DNA from: Armatimonadota bacterium
Lineage (GTDB): Bacteria > Armatimonadota > Fimbriimonadia > Fimbriimonadales > Fimbriimonadaceae
Direction: 5' to 3'
Assembly (NCBI GenBank): GCA_018268375.1
Contig: JAFDWS010000001.1
Span: 524,627-588,626 of the forward strand
DNA length: 64,000 nucleotides
The stretch's first letter is position 1. Every line of letters begins with the position of its first letter. Positions 17,382 through 25,827 of this stretch are shown in pieces. A model generated the notes under the pieces. That model was given only the letters and a program-made list of their open reading frames with translations, made no database searches and had not been told where the DNA came from. Position numbers and translations under genes: made by a program.

Positions 17382-17984
17382 ATGCCCAAGCTCGTCCTCG
17401 TCCGTCACGGCCAATCCCTCTGGAACCAAGAAAACCGATTCACCGGCTGGATCGACGTTCCACTGACCGCCCAGGGCGAGCAAGAAGCGAGGAACGCGGG
17501 AGAGAGGCTTCGCGGACTGAAGCTTGACGTCGCGTACACCAGCGCCCTCAAGCGTGCGGCGAGGACTCTCGACATCATCCTTGCGACGATTCCTCTCGAC
17601 CTTCCCATCATCTCTGACAAGGCCCTCAACGAGCGCGACTACGGCGACCTGAGCGGCCTGAACAAGGACGAGATGCGGGCCAAGTATGGCGAGGAGCAAG
17701 TCCATGTTTGGCGCCGGAGCTTTGACGTTCGGCCGCCTGGCGGCGAAGCGCTCAAAGACACGGCAGAGAGGACGCTCCCTTTCTTTGAGAGGGCGATCAT
17801 GGGCGACATCCGCCAGGGGAAGAACGTGCTCGTCGCAGCCCACGGCAACTCAAACCGCAGTATCGTGATGGGGCTCGAAAACATGTCCCCAGACGCGATC
17901 GTGGCCCTGGAACTGGCTACTGGCGTTCCAAGAATCTACGATTTGGACACTTCCGGCGCCGTCCTGAATGTTTCAATGGACTAG
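17382..17984 (+). CDS. gpmA: 2,3-bisphosphoglycerate-dependent phosphoglycerate mutase
   Basis: 200 residues. Interconverts 3- and 2-phosphoglycerate in glycolysis/gluconeogenesis through a phosphohistidine. Seen: LVLVRHGQSLWNQENRFTGW (RHG with the catalytic His, then the dPGM-specific NxxNRFTGW), YTSALKRAARTL, NERDYGDLSGLNKDE containing the catalytic Glu, RSFDVRPPGGEALKDT, and AAHGNSNRSIVMGLE with the second His. Shorter than E. coli GpmA (~250) because the C-terminal tail is reduced, as in many bacteria. The upstream frame is open, but homology starts at MPKLVLVRHG. The next gene starts at the base after its stop. Confidence 0.96.
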   Translation: MPKLVLVRHGQSLWNQENRFTGWIDVPLTAQGEQEARNAGERLRGLKLDVAYTSALKRAARTLDIILATIPLDLPIISDKALNERDYGDLSGLNKDEMRAKYGEEQVHVWRRSFDVRPPGGEALKDTAERTLPFFERAIMGDIRQGKNVLVAAHGNSNRSIVMGLENMSPDAIVALELATGVPRIYDLDTSGAVLNVSMD

Positions 17985-18353
17985 ATGGACTTTGCCCGGG
18001 AGAAGGAACGCCTCAGAGACCTTTGGCTGATGCGGGCTGCCGCGAACGTGGCCTTCTGCCCCGTCGCCTACTTGCTTCTGGCGGGCATGGTTCCTTCCTC
18101 CTCGAAGGGTCACCTTGGGTGCGGTTTCGCCGCTCTCCCCCAAGCAATGGGAGCTGCGTTCGTCGCGTTGGCCACGCTCCTCGTGGCGGCCCTCTGTTTT
18201 AGTACGAGCAACCAGTTTCGATGGAGGGGAAGTAGAACGAAGATTCTAGATGCGACCACGCTCCTTCTGCCCCTATCACCGTGGGGGCCATATGTCCTGC
18301 GAAAAACGCTTGAAGCTTTGACCGCGCCCGGTTCTCAGCACGAGTTCGACTAG
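17985..18353 (+). CDS. Small integral membrane protein, unknown function
   Basis: 122 residues starting on the base after the gpmA stop (TAGATG), so it is probably translated from the same mRNA. A charged start (MDFAREKERLRDLW) is followed by a hydrophobic span near residues 20-38 and another near 52-70 (AAFVALATLLVAALCF), then a third weakly hydrophobic region (ATTLLLPLSPWGPYVL). Family not recognised. The 3' end overlaps the convergent cyclophilin gene by 4 bp. Confidence 0.65.
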   Translation: MDFAREKERLRDLWLMRAAANVAFCPVAYLLLAGMVPSSSKGHLGCGFAALPQAMGAAFVALATLLVAALCFSTSNQFRWRGSRTKILDATTLLLPLSPWGPYVLRKTLEALTAPGSQHEFD

Positions 18354-18892
18354 TCTTCGACCACGATCCGACGGATGCTCTTAATCCGGTCGCCGCGCTC
18401 GATGCTGTCGACGACCTTCTGGCCGGCAACGACGCGGCCGAAGACCTCGTACATGCCGTTCAGGCGGAAGTTGTCCTTGAGGTTGATGAAGAACTGGCTG
18501 TCGCCGCTGTCGTCCATCGGGCTCTCGAGGGCCATGCCGACGGTGTACTTCTCGTGGGTCAGATCATTGATCTCGTACGGGATGGATTTGCCGCTGCCCT
18601 TGTTCTCGAGTCCGGGCACTTCTCCGTAAGATCCCTTGTGCTTCCTCGCATAGGTCACGCTGACCTTGCGTGACGAAAGGTCGCCCGTCTGAATGACAAA
18701 ATTGGGCACTTTGCGATGGATCAGTTGGCCGTCGTAGAACCCGCTGTCGACGAGCTCCAAGATGTGTGGCACGAGTTTCGGCGCCTGGGCGGGATAAAGC
18801 TCGATCGTCACCGTTCCGCGATTGGCGATGGTCATCACGACCTGTGGGTTGGGTAGCGCCATCAGTGCGGCGCAGGCGAGAAGGGCCGTCAT
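18350..18892 (-). CDS. Peptidyl-prolyl cis-trans isomerase, cyclophilin type (exported)
   Basis: 180 residues. The N-terminus MTALLACAALMALPNP is a signal-like hydrophobic stretch, so the enzyme probably acts in the periplasm. The cyclophilin fold is shown by VVMTIANRGTVTIELYP, FYDGQLIHRKVPNFVIQTGD (including the Arg of the active site), GMALESPMDDSGDSQFFINL (compare the usual SQFFI) and YEVFGRVVAGQKVVDSI. Two odd points: the usual FHR is IHRKVPNFV, and a Lys/Arg-rich insertion follows QTGD. Catalyses proline isomerisation during folding. Converges on the small membrane gene with a 4-bp overlap. Confidence 0.92.
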   Translation of the reverse strand: MTALLACAALMALPNPQVVMTIANRGTVTIELYPAQAPKLVPHILELVDSGFYDGQLIHRKVPNFVIQTGDLSSRKVSVTYARKHKGSYGEVPGLENKGSGKSIPYEINDLTHEKYTVGMALESPMDDSGDSQFFINLKDNFRLNGMYEVFGRVVAGQKVVDSIERGDRIKSIRRIVVED

Positions 18893-18911
18893 GCGGCCAG
18901 TGTATCCCGAG

Positions 18912-19088
18912 TTAAGCCGATTGGAGTCGCTGTTCGAGCGAATCCAGCTTGTCGGAGATCTTGTCCGCCAACGACTCGGGGTTCGTCTGCTCTTCTGGCT
19001 GTGCGAGGCGCTCCAGCCCGGCCATGAGAACCATGCCGGCAGCGATCCCGATCAAGAGGAAGGTGAGGTTCCTACCCACGGCTTTCAT
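18912..19088 (-). CDS. Small single-span membrane protein (58 aa)
   Basis: 58 residues starting MKAVGRNLTFLLIGIAAGM, one clear membrane span of about 18 residues followed by a polar Glu/Asp/Lys tail (DKISDKLDSLEQRLQSA) that looks like a short coiled coil. AGGTAGA precedes the ATG. It may be co-transcribed with the cyclophilin, which starts 19 bp after its stop. Function unknown; topology is an anchored helix with the tail on one face of the membrane. Confidence 0.6.
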   Translation of the reverse strand: MKAVGRNLTFLLIGIAAGMVLMAGLERLAQPEEQTNPESLADKISDKLDSLEQRLQSA

Positions 19089-19119
19089 TCTACCTTTTCC
19101 ACAACCCTTCCACCATGAC

Positions 19120-19157
19120 AAAAAGACGCCCGGAGGCCACATGGGCCACCGGGCGTC
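19120..19157 (-). terminator. Strong Rho-independent terminator of the giant surface-protein gene
   Basis: On the minus strand GACGCCCGG (19157-19149) pairs with CCGGGCGTC (19133-19125), with an inner GGCC/GGCC helix around a short loop, followed directly by TTTTT (19124-19120). Classic intrinsic terminator 24 bp after the stop of the 19181-23749 gene. Confidence 0.9.
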
Positions 19158-19180
19158 GTCGTCTGCGCCTTGACGGCGCG

Positions 19181-22100
19181 TTACGGGTCGATGAAGAGTG
19201 TCCCTGTCACCACACCTCCGCTACCGAAGGTGCCTGTGAAGATGACCCCCACAGTGCGGCTCACGGCGCTCGTCGTGACTTGGAACGTCCCTGTCCTCGA
19301 TCCTTGCGGAATGACCACCACGCCGCTTCCAACGATCCTTGCGTAGTTGGTGTTACCGCTCGTCACGGTAACCGTCACACCGCCAGGAGGCGCCGGTGCG
19401 TCGAGCGTCACCTTGCCCAGCGTGTTGCCACCACCGGTGACTCGTGCGGGGTTGAAGGTTAGCGACAGGACCGACGGGATGCGGACGGTCAAGGTCGCCT
19501 GCTTCTGACTGTTGCCCAGTCGCGCCGTCACCGTGACGACCGTATCGACCAACACCGACTTCGATGTCACGAAGAACGAGTATTGGCTCAGGCCGGCGGT
19601 GATGTTCAGGCTGCTCGGCATCGTGAGGACGGTGCTGGGCGAGGCCGTCAAAGTGACGACCGTGCCAGATGCGACGCCGGTCTCGAACGTCAGGGTGCCC
19701 TTCGATTGCCCACCGGCGGTGACCGTCGACGGATTGAAGGAGAACCCTGTGATAGCAGGTGGCGTGACCAGCAGGTTCTTGGATGCTCCTACACCTGGTG
19801 CAGCGGTAGCCGTGATCGTCACCGACTTATCGGTCGGCACCTTGCGGGTGACCACACTTACGTCCTTGACAGTCTGGCCGCCCGGGATCGTGACCGTGTC
19901 AGGCACGGTCGCGACACTGGTGTCGCTCGAAGTCATTGTCACCAACAACCCACCGACCGGCGCGGGCGCCGACAGCGTGAGTGTGGCGATCGCGTTCTGT
20001 ACGCCGCCGACCACTGATGTCGGGTTCATCGTCATCGTGATCTTGACGGCGCGCACCTTCACCGTGACGTACCGGTCAGTGAAGCCGGACTTCGTGGCGT
20101 GGATGTTCGTCGTCTGGTCGGCACTACGGATCGCAGTCCTGAACGTGAAGTTCGGGCTGATGATCTGTCCGGCCGGGATCGTGACTTGGGACTGGCTGAG
20201 CGTGCCTGCGTTGGCGTTGCTGTTCGAAAGGTTCACAGTGAAACCATTCGCTCCAGCCGGCCGTGTCAGGACGACTTGGCCCGTGAGCACTGTGCCACCG
20301 ATGACGTCGTTCGACGGTTGCACCTGGACGGATGCGATGTCGATCGGATCGATCGTGAGGTTGCCGAAGACGCTCTTCGTACCATCGTCCGCCTTGAGCG
20401 TCATGACACTCGAGGAAGCGACGCCTGGTGCGGTCACCGTGAAGGTGATCGAGTTGGTCTGCGGCGGGATTGTCAGGGTCGCAGGCAACGGCGCTCCGTT
20501 GACGAGTGCGCCAGACGGACCCGAAGCCAGCGAGATGGTGACGTTGCGGGATGAACCGGTCTTACCGTTCAACCTCAACGTCCCGACCGACGTGTCGCCG
20601 CTGTTAACCCGGCTTGGGTTGAAGGCGAGAGACGCGAGGTCTGCCCTTGTCAGCGAGACGCTGACATCCTTCACGACGCCGAGGTAGCTCGCGGAGATCG
20701 TTGCCGTCTCCGTTTGGTCGACGCCAGCGGTGTCGATCACCGCGTTGGCGAACTGTGCGTTCTCCGGAACCTGGATGGAAGGATTACTTCCGAGCAGGAT
20801 CAGCGCGGGCTTGTCCGTGGCGAGCGGGACGGTGATGCCACCGACCGGTGCGACCTGGAAGAGAATGACCTTGGCCGACATCTGGTTCCCACCTGGGATC
20901 GAGGCCGGCGAGACAGTGAAGTCGTTGAGCCAGGGCGAGATCGTCAGCCTCGCGGCGACGAAGTCGTTATCCAGGTTCGCTCGGATCTCAGAAGTGTCCT
21001 GCGCTGTCACCGGGAAGGTGTACACAGGCACGGTCACGCTGTTGGTACCGCCGGCGATGTTGACGACGATGCTGGCGTTGCCCGGGTTCTGGTCGAACGA
21101 TGTCGCGACCGTGTTGTCCAGAGTCATTGTCACGTTCACGCCGCCCGGAGGAGCCGGGTCGCGAAGGGTGACGGTAGCCGTGGAAGACACGCCGTTGCCG
21201 CCAGCAACTGCGGACGGATTGAGCGTGATCCCGCTCAAGATCGGCAGTTTGACGCGCAGCTTGACGATCCAACCGTTAGAGGCGCCGTACTCCGGCACAC
21301 CAGGGACTGGAGTGTCCGGGCAGTCGTCCGGCGGCTGCGGAAGGTTGATCGCGCCGCCGACCGGGATGGTCACCTTGAACGCGTTGTTCGTAATGTACGG
21401 GAAGACGCCCTGCGCGGGGGCTTCGACCGGCTGCCTCGGGATGAATTGGGTCAAGGAGAGCAGGCCCCTCGTCCAAATCATCTGGGACAGACCAGCCACC
21501 CAAGTCGAGCCCGTGCCGTCGACGATCACGTCCGTCACTTGCTCTTCAGCGCAGTTGCCAATGTAGTCGGAGTACAGAATGTCCGTACCGCTCGGGTTGA
21601 CAAAGGTGATGAAGCCGTCGTTGCCCGATGCAGCGTCGCCAGGGTTCTGTCCACCGTTCGAAGCATTGACCGTTCGGTCAAGACCGCACGGATTCTTGTT
21701 GATGACCACGTTCAGAGCGTCAGCTGTCTGGTAGACGACGCCCGGGATGGTGTCCTGGTAGTCGCAAGGGTCGAACGGGTTGGCGATATTGATGAAGCTC
21801 ACGACGCCACCAACTGCGGCGACGCCACGGTCATCGATCGCGATCGCGGTGGGAATGACCGGGCCCTGGCTGCGCATGGCGGTGCTGTAAAGCACTGCGC
21901 CTGCGTCTGGGGACAACTTGGTGACTACCGACTTGCCGCTCGGGAACTGATCGAAGGCGTTGCGGGTGCGCTGATAGTTGAACGAACCCGATGCGCCCAC
22001 CACATACACGTTGTTGTAGCGGTCGTAGTTGATGACTTGACCGAAGTCGTCGCCCGCGCCACCGATCACGCAGGACCAATTCAGGTCGCCGTCGACATTC

Positions 22101-23749
22101 ATCTGAACGGCGTACGCGTTGGCGTTCTGAAGGTACCGGCCACTGTTGAACTGACCAGGATCGCCGGGGAAAACGCCCGGTGTTGTGACGAACGTCGGAT
22201 TCGGCACCGTTCCGGTGTCCTCCGCGCCGATGTACATGACCGACCCACAAACGGCGATGTTGCCGTTGCGGGCGACCGCCAAGTCGGAATAGGTACAGGC
22301 CACGAGACCGCCGATCATCCGCTTGAAGCCGATGCTCTGGTCAGGAAGGACTTGCAACACCCAAGCCGCGATCGCGGTCGGAGCGTTGCCAAGAACGTTC
22401 GTAAAGCCATCGCCAGACAACTGTGCGACAGTGCCTTGTCCGCCAAGGTAGATGTTTCCTTCTGGGCCGACCTCAAGGTCGTCGAAGCGGATGCCGTTGT
22501 TGCCGACTTGGCCCGCTTCGTTCACGTAGTGGGTGAACTCAGGGGTTGGAATGTCACTTGAAATGTCGAAGCGACCCATCCAAACCCTCTTGCCAGCGCC
22601 CTTTCCGTTGTTCGCGCCGCCGAAGTCGGTCGAATCGGTGGTTCCACCGACGTAGAGCTTCTTAGTGGAGTCGACGAGGCCGATGCCCATCGCCGTGTCC
22701 GTTCCGCTGCCGCCTAGGACGACGGCGTAGCTACAAGAGTAAGCGTCGGCGTCCATCTTCATGACGAAGGTGTCCACTCCGTCCGGAAGGAACCGGTCAT
22801 ACGCGCCGTAGCTTGTCGGGAAATAGGGGGACGATGAGACGCCCGTCATGAAGAGGTTGCCTTGCAGGTCGACGGCGACGCTCTGGACGATTTCGTCAGG
22901 TTGGCCGAGTCCGGCCTGGTCGCTGCCCACGTACGAGCCGTAGACGAGCGGGTCGATGACGAGCGGAAGGCGCGGATCGTACTGGCCGACTTGCACGCCT
23001 ACGGTGCCGTCCTTGCGCATGACGAACTTGCTCGCGACCTGGCGGGCGTTGTTGCCCACCGGCTGGTACGTTTTCAGGTCGCCGAACTTAACTTTGCCGA
23101 GAGAGGTGATGAGGTAGATGGCTCCGTCGTTGCCAATGCGGACCCCGCCGGCGCCTGTGAACTTCATGGCGACCTGGTTGGGGTCGGCGCCTGGGCGGAC
23201 GACCACGTCATAGCGGATGCTGCCGTTCTGACGGTAGTGCCGGACGTCGACGCCGGAATACGTGTTGGCCATGACCGACTCGCGGTACGACTTGACGCCG
23301 CGTGCGAACTGGCCCTTCTTGCCGACAAGGTAGTCCCAAGGCGTGCCCGTTTGACCGTAACCGACCGGCTGACCCGTGCCCGCTCCGACGAACGACATTT
23401 GGACGACGTTCCCAAATCGGGCCCGCGTCGTCAGGCTGTTCTGAGACTTGTCCGGCTGGACGGGGTGACCGTCCTTCCATAAAGCCTGCGGCGGTTGGGT
23501 CTTGTAGGAGTAGTAGTCGATGACGACGCCGTCTTTCGTGACCCAGTAGTCCATACCGGGAGCCTGCGAAAGGAACATCGCTCTGCTGTCCCATTGACCG
23601 CGGTTCTCACGAAATGCCGTCGCCGACTCGGCCATGACTTGGGCGGCCATCCCCGAGGGATTTGGCGCTTGTTGCGCCTGGGCGGCCATGCCCAAAGCGA
23701 CGGTTGATGCCGCCGTCGCACGACTGATAACTGCAAATAGATTCCTCAT
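19181..23749 (-). CDS. Giant surface protein: SBBP beta-propeller plus seven Ig-like repeats
   Basis: 1522 residues with a signal sequence (MRNLFAVISRATAASTVALG...AQA). Residues ~40-270 form the domain usually found before SBBP propellers (FRENRGQWD, KMKFTGAGGVRI-like, PLVIDPLVYGSYVG). Residues ~270-870 carry propeller repeats of the type VAVDLQGNLFMTGVSSSPYFPT and VVLGGSGTDTAMGIG. The C-terminal ~600 residues are seven Ig-like units, each opening like LNPSAVAGGNGVSSTATVTL and containing PAPPGGVNVT-like cores. This is a secreted or cell-surface protein, probably for binding or matrix. The start MRNLF has AGGTCGAGAG before it; the frame is open about 137 codons further upstream but without homology. 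It ends in LFIDP with no anchor or sorting signal I recognise. Confidence 0.9.
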   Translation of the reverse strand: MRNLFAVISRATAASTVALGMAAQAQQAPNPSGMAAQVMAESATAFRENRGQWDSRAMFLSQAPGMDYWVTKDGVVIDYYSYKTQPPQALWKDGHPVQPDKSQNSLTTRARFGNVVQMSFVGAGTGQPVGYGQTGTPWDYLVGKKGQFARGVKSYRESVMANTYSGVDVRHYRQNGSIRYDVVVRPGADPNQVAMKFTGAGGVRIGNDGAIYLITSLGKVKFGDLKTYQPVGNNARQVASKFVMRKDGTVGVQVGQYDPRLPLVIDPLVYGSYVGSDQAGLGQPDEIVQSVAVDLQGNLFMTGVSSSPYFPTSYGAYDRFLPDGVDTFVMKMDADAYSCSYAVVLGGSGTDTAMGIGLVDSTKKLYVGGTTDSTDFGGANNGKGAGKRVWMGRFDISSDIPTPEFTHYVNEAGQVGNNGIRFDDLEVGPEGNIYLGGQGTVAQLSGDGFTNVLGNAPTAIAAWVLQVLPDQSIGFKRMIGGLVACTYSDLAVARNGNIAVCGSVMYIGAEDTGTVPNPTFVTTPGVFPGDPGQFNSGRYLQNANAYAVQMNVDGDLNWSCVIGGAGDDFGQVINYDRYNNVYVVGASGSFNYQRTRNAFDQFPSGKSVVTKLSPDAGAVLYSTAMRSQGPVIPTAIAIDDRGVAAVGGVVSFINIANPFDPCDYQDTIPGVVYQTADALNVVINKNPCGLDRTVNASNGGQNPGDAASGNDGFITFVNPSGTDILYSDYIGNCAEEQVTDVIVDGTGSTWVAGLSQMIWTRGLLSLTQFIPRQPVEAPAQGVFPYITNNAFKVTIPVGGAINLPQPPDDCPDTPVPGVPEYGASNGWIVKLRVKLPILSGITLNPSAVAGGNGVSSTATVTLRDPAPPGGVNVTMTLDNTVATSFDQNPGNASIVVNIAGGTNSVTVPVYTFPVTAQDTSEIRANLDNDFVAARLTISPWLNDFTVSPASIPGGNQMSAKVILFQVAPVGGITVPLATDKPALILLGSNPSIQVPENAQFANAVIDTAGVDQTETATISASYLGVVKDVSVSLTRADLASLAFNPSRVNSGDTSVGTLRLNGKTGSSRNVTISLASGPSGALVNGAPLPATLTIPPQTNSITFTVTAPGVASSSVMTLKADDGTKSVFGNLTIDPIDIASVQVQPSNDVIGGTVLTGQVVLTRPAGANGFTVNLSNSNANAGTLSQSQVTIPAGQIISPNFTFRTAIRSADQTTNIHATKSGFTDRYVTVKVRAVKITMTMNPTSVVGGVQNAIATLTLSAPAPVGGLLVTMTSSDTSVATVPDTVTIPGGQTVKDVSVVTRKVPTDKSVTITATAAPGVGASKNLLVTPPAITGFSFNPSTVTAGGQSKGTLTFETGVASGTVVTLTASPSTVLTMPSSLNITAGLSQYSFFVTSKSVLVDTVVTVTARLGNSQKQATLTVRIPSVLSLTFNPARVTGGGNTLGKVTLDAPAPPGGVTVTVTSGNTNYARIVGSGVVVIPQGSRTGTFQVTTSAVSRTVGVIFTGTFGSGGVVTGTLFIDP

Positions 23750-23903
23750 CTCTCGACCTGCTCGATGCGTCGAACCTGCGCTACGCGCCGACACACCCTC
23801 CAGGCACGAAAAGCCCTTCAGGCATGACGCCGCGAGTTTAACACAAACCAGAGACGGAAGTACAGGGTGGAAATGTTCGAGAAAGCATCGCAAAGTGCGC
23901 AGT

Positions 23904-24527
23904 TCAGACCGGAGTGAGCGGTGCCGGACTGTGGAAGTGCGAGTTGTCGTAGAACGGCAAGCCGAGACTCCTCGCATACGTCGCACCCATCGACAGGAGC
24001 CGTGCTGCATCGGTCGAGTTCGGTCCGCGGGCGCCGTGACGCGTCTCGCTCGACACAACGAGCAACGGGTGCCGCGAGCCGCGCCAATGCAGCACAAGCC
24101 TGTACACGACGACGGAGCCGGTCTGGCCCAGCTTCGACTCCGCCAGCAAGACCAGCGCATCGAGCTCGTCCAAGCGGCCTCGGACGACCCGTGAAAGAGG
24201 CCCCTTCCCTTCCCTCCGTGCGTAAGTTCCGACGCGAAGGTCGACGGTCAAACGTTCGTGCGACAAAGCCGCCCAGCCACCTGCGAGGGCGACCGCCAGG
24301 CCGGTCCATAGCCTCCAAGTGGCATCCGGGCCGAACGGTAGCGACCATCCTGCGAGCCCGGTCAAGGCCAGGACCGCACCGAAGCCGATGCTCCCGAGGA
24401 GGAGACCCTCGTACCAGCGCGGCGGAGCAAAGACCAGTCGCTTGTTTTCGCCGACATAGCGACCTTCCAGTGGCGTTTCGAGCCCGACCTTGAACCGGGG
24501 ACCGAAGGGCTGGGGTCGTTCTGCCAC
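23904..24527 (-). CDS. Two-span membrane protein with PH-like cytosolic part
   Basis: About 207 residues if a GTG at 24527 is used (VAERPQPFGPRFKVG...), giving a 46-bp gap from the divergent MFS start; the open frame continues upstream without protein-like sequence. Two hydrophobic segments (LLLGSIGFGAVLALTGLAGW and WRLWTGLAVALAGGWAAL, residues ~47-95) form a hairpin in the membrane, followed by a beta-rich domain (LTVDLRVGTYARREG, VVVYRLVLHWRGSRHPLLVVS) like the bacterial PH/YdbS type. Function unknown. The start is a guess. Confidence 0.6.
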   Translation of the reverse strand: MAERPQPFGPRFKVGLETPLEGRYVGENKRLVFAPPRWYEGLLLGSIGFGAVLALTGLAGWSLPFGPDATWRLWTGLAVALAGGWAALSHERLTVDLRVGTYARREGKGPLSRVVRGRLDELDALVLLAESKLGQTGSVVVYRLVLHWRGSRHPLLVVSSETRHGARGPNSTDAARLLSMGATYARSLGLPFYDNSHFHSPAPLTPV

Positions 24528-24573
24528 GAATCCATTGTGCCATGGGCACGGTGATTGCGCACAATGCTCGGCA

Positions 24574-25800
24574 ATGCGGCAAGAGCAACGATGGACCCGG
24601 GGCCACCTCCTCGTCTTGGCCGTCGCTTGGTTGGGATGGACGTTCGACATCATGGATGCAGCCATCTTCAACTTGGCGAAGCAGAGCATGGTGACCGAGC
24701 TGCTGGGAGGGCCGGTGGCTTACAAAGCCCAGGGCGCCGGGGTCGAGGCTGGCTTGCTCACCGCGCTCCTCGTCGGCTGGTCGCTGGGCGGCTTGGTCTT
24801 CGGCTACCTCGCCGACCGGTGGGGGAGGGTCCGCACCCTCGCATTGACCGTCCTCCTCTACTCAGCGTTCACTGGGCTGACCGTACTGTGCAAGACAGTG
24901 GACCAAGCCATGCTCGTGCGGTTTCTGACCGGCCTTGGTATCGGTGGCGAGTGGGCGGCCGGTGCCGCCTTGGTGGCGGAAAGCGTCCCCGAGGGAACGC
25001 GGGCGAAAGCGGCTAGCTGGCTTCAGACAGCGGCAGTCGCGGGGCCAGTGCTCGCTGCGCTCGCGAACTACTCCGTAACGGGAATGGGGTGGCGGCCGCT
25101 TTTCTTGATCGGCGTCGCCCCTGCGGTGTTGACCGTCATTGTCCGCGTTCTCATCAAGGAACCGGAAAGGGCGGCGCAACAACAGCACACGCATCCGCTG
25201 CCAAAGAGGGTGTGGGGCAGGATGGCGGTCGGGCTGGTCTTGGGAACAGTCGGCATCGCCACCGCCCAAAACGTCACGTTCTGGCTCCCCAACCTCGTCA
25301 AGAACGTCAGTGCCGACGTGGCCCCGGACGTGCTGCAGGGCCGGCAGAGCCAGGCGACCATGGTCCTCCATATCGGCACTCTGATCGGCGTATTCCTCGT
25401 GCCGTGGCTGTGCGAACGGATCGGCAGACGTCCCACCTTGGCCGTCTGCTTTGTTCTGAGCCCGCTGCTCGTCGCCCTGGTCGCGAAGGGCGGCACAACG
25501 TATGGAACGTTGCTGCCCTTGCTGCCTATCATGTCGATCTTCTCCATTGGCATTGGGGCGGCCTTCGCCTTGTACTTCCCTGAACTGTTCCCGTCGCGCA
25601 TCCGGGCGACGGGCGCCGGTGTCGCTTATAACGGCTCGCGGATCGTCGCGAGTCTGTTCCCCCTCATGACCGCAGCCCTCATCCAACAAGGTCGGGGGAA
25701 TGTCGGCGCTGCCATAACGGTCACGTCGGCCGTCCTCGCGCTCGGAGTGTTCGCACTCGTCTTCGCCCCCGAGACCAGGAACGAACCGCTCTCGTCCTGA
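24574..25800 (+). CDS. Major facilitator superfamily transporter
   Basis: 408 residues with about twelve hydrophobic spans. MFS loop motifs are clear: GYLADRWGRVRTLAL (loop 2-3, GxxxDRxGRR), FLTGLGIGGEWAAGAALVAES in helix 4, and CERIGRRPTLAVC in the second half, ending FAPETRNEPLSS (PETK/R). The DIMD motif in helix 1 (WTFDIMDAAIF), GIGGEW and FPSRIRATGAG place it near the sugar/aromatic-acid proton symporters (SP/AAHS). It probably imports a small organic acid or sugar by proton symport. Start MRQEQRWTRGHL is chosen; the open frame upstream overlaps the divergent gene. Confidence 0.92.
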   Translation: MRQEQRWTRGHLLVLAVAWLGWTFDIMDAAIFNLAKQSMVTELLGGPVAYKAQGAGVEAGLLTALLVGWSLGGLVFGYLADRWGRVRTLALTVLLYSAFTGLTVLCKTVDQAMLVRFLTGLGIGGEWAAGAALVAESVPEGTRAKAASWLQTAAVAGPVLAALANYSVTGMGWRPLFLIGVAPAVLTVIVRVLIKEPERAAQQQHTHPLPKRVWGRMAVGLVLGTVGIATAQNVTFWLPNLVKNVSADVAPDVLQGRQSQATMVLHIGTLIGVFLVPWLCERIGRRPTLAVCFVLSPLLVALVAKGGTTYGTLLPLLPIMSIFSIGIGAAFALYFPELFPSRIRATGAGVAYNGSRIVASLFPLMTAALIQQGRGNVGAAITVTSAVLALGVFALVFAPETRNEPLSS

Positions 25801-25827
25801 CCCCGTTTCGAGTACCATTGACGGCCA

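Noticed and set aside
19512..20687. Long plus-strand open frame of 391 codons
   Set aside because: It is antisense to the Ig-like repeats of the 19181-23749 gene and has the low-complexity Val/Thr composition expected from reading the opposite strand of that sequence.
20714..22561. 615-codon plus-strand frame
   Set aside because: Arg/Asp/Val-rich composition typical of the antisense frame of a GC-rich gene; lies wholly over the propeller coding region, with no motif.
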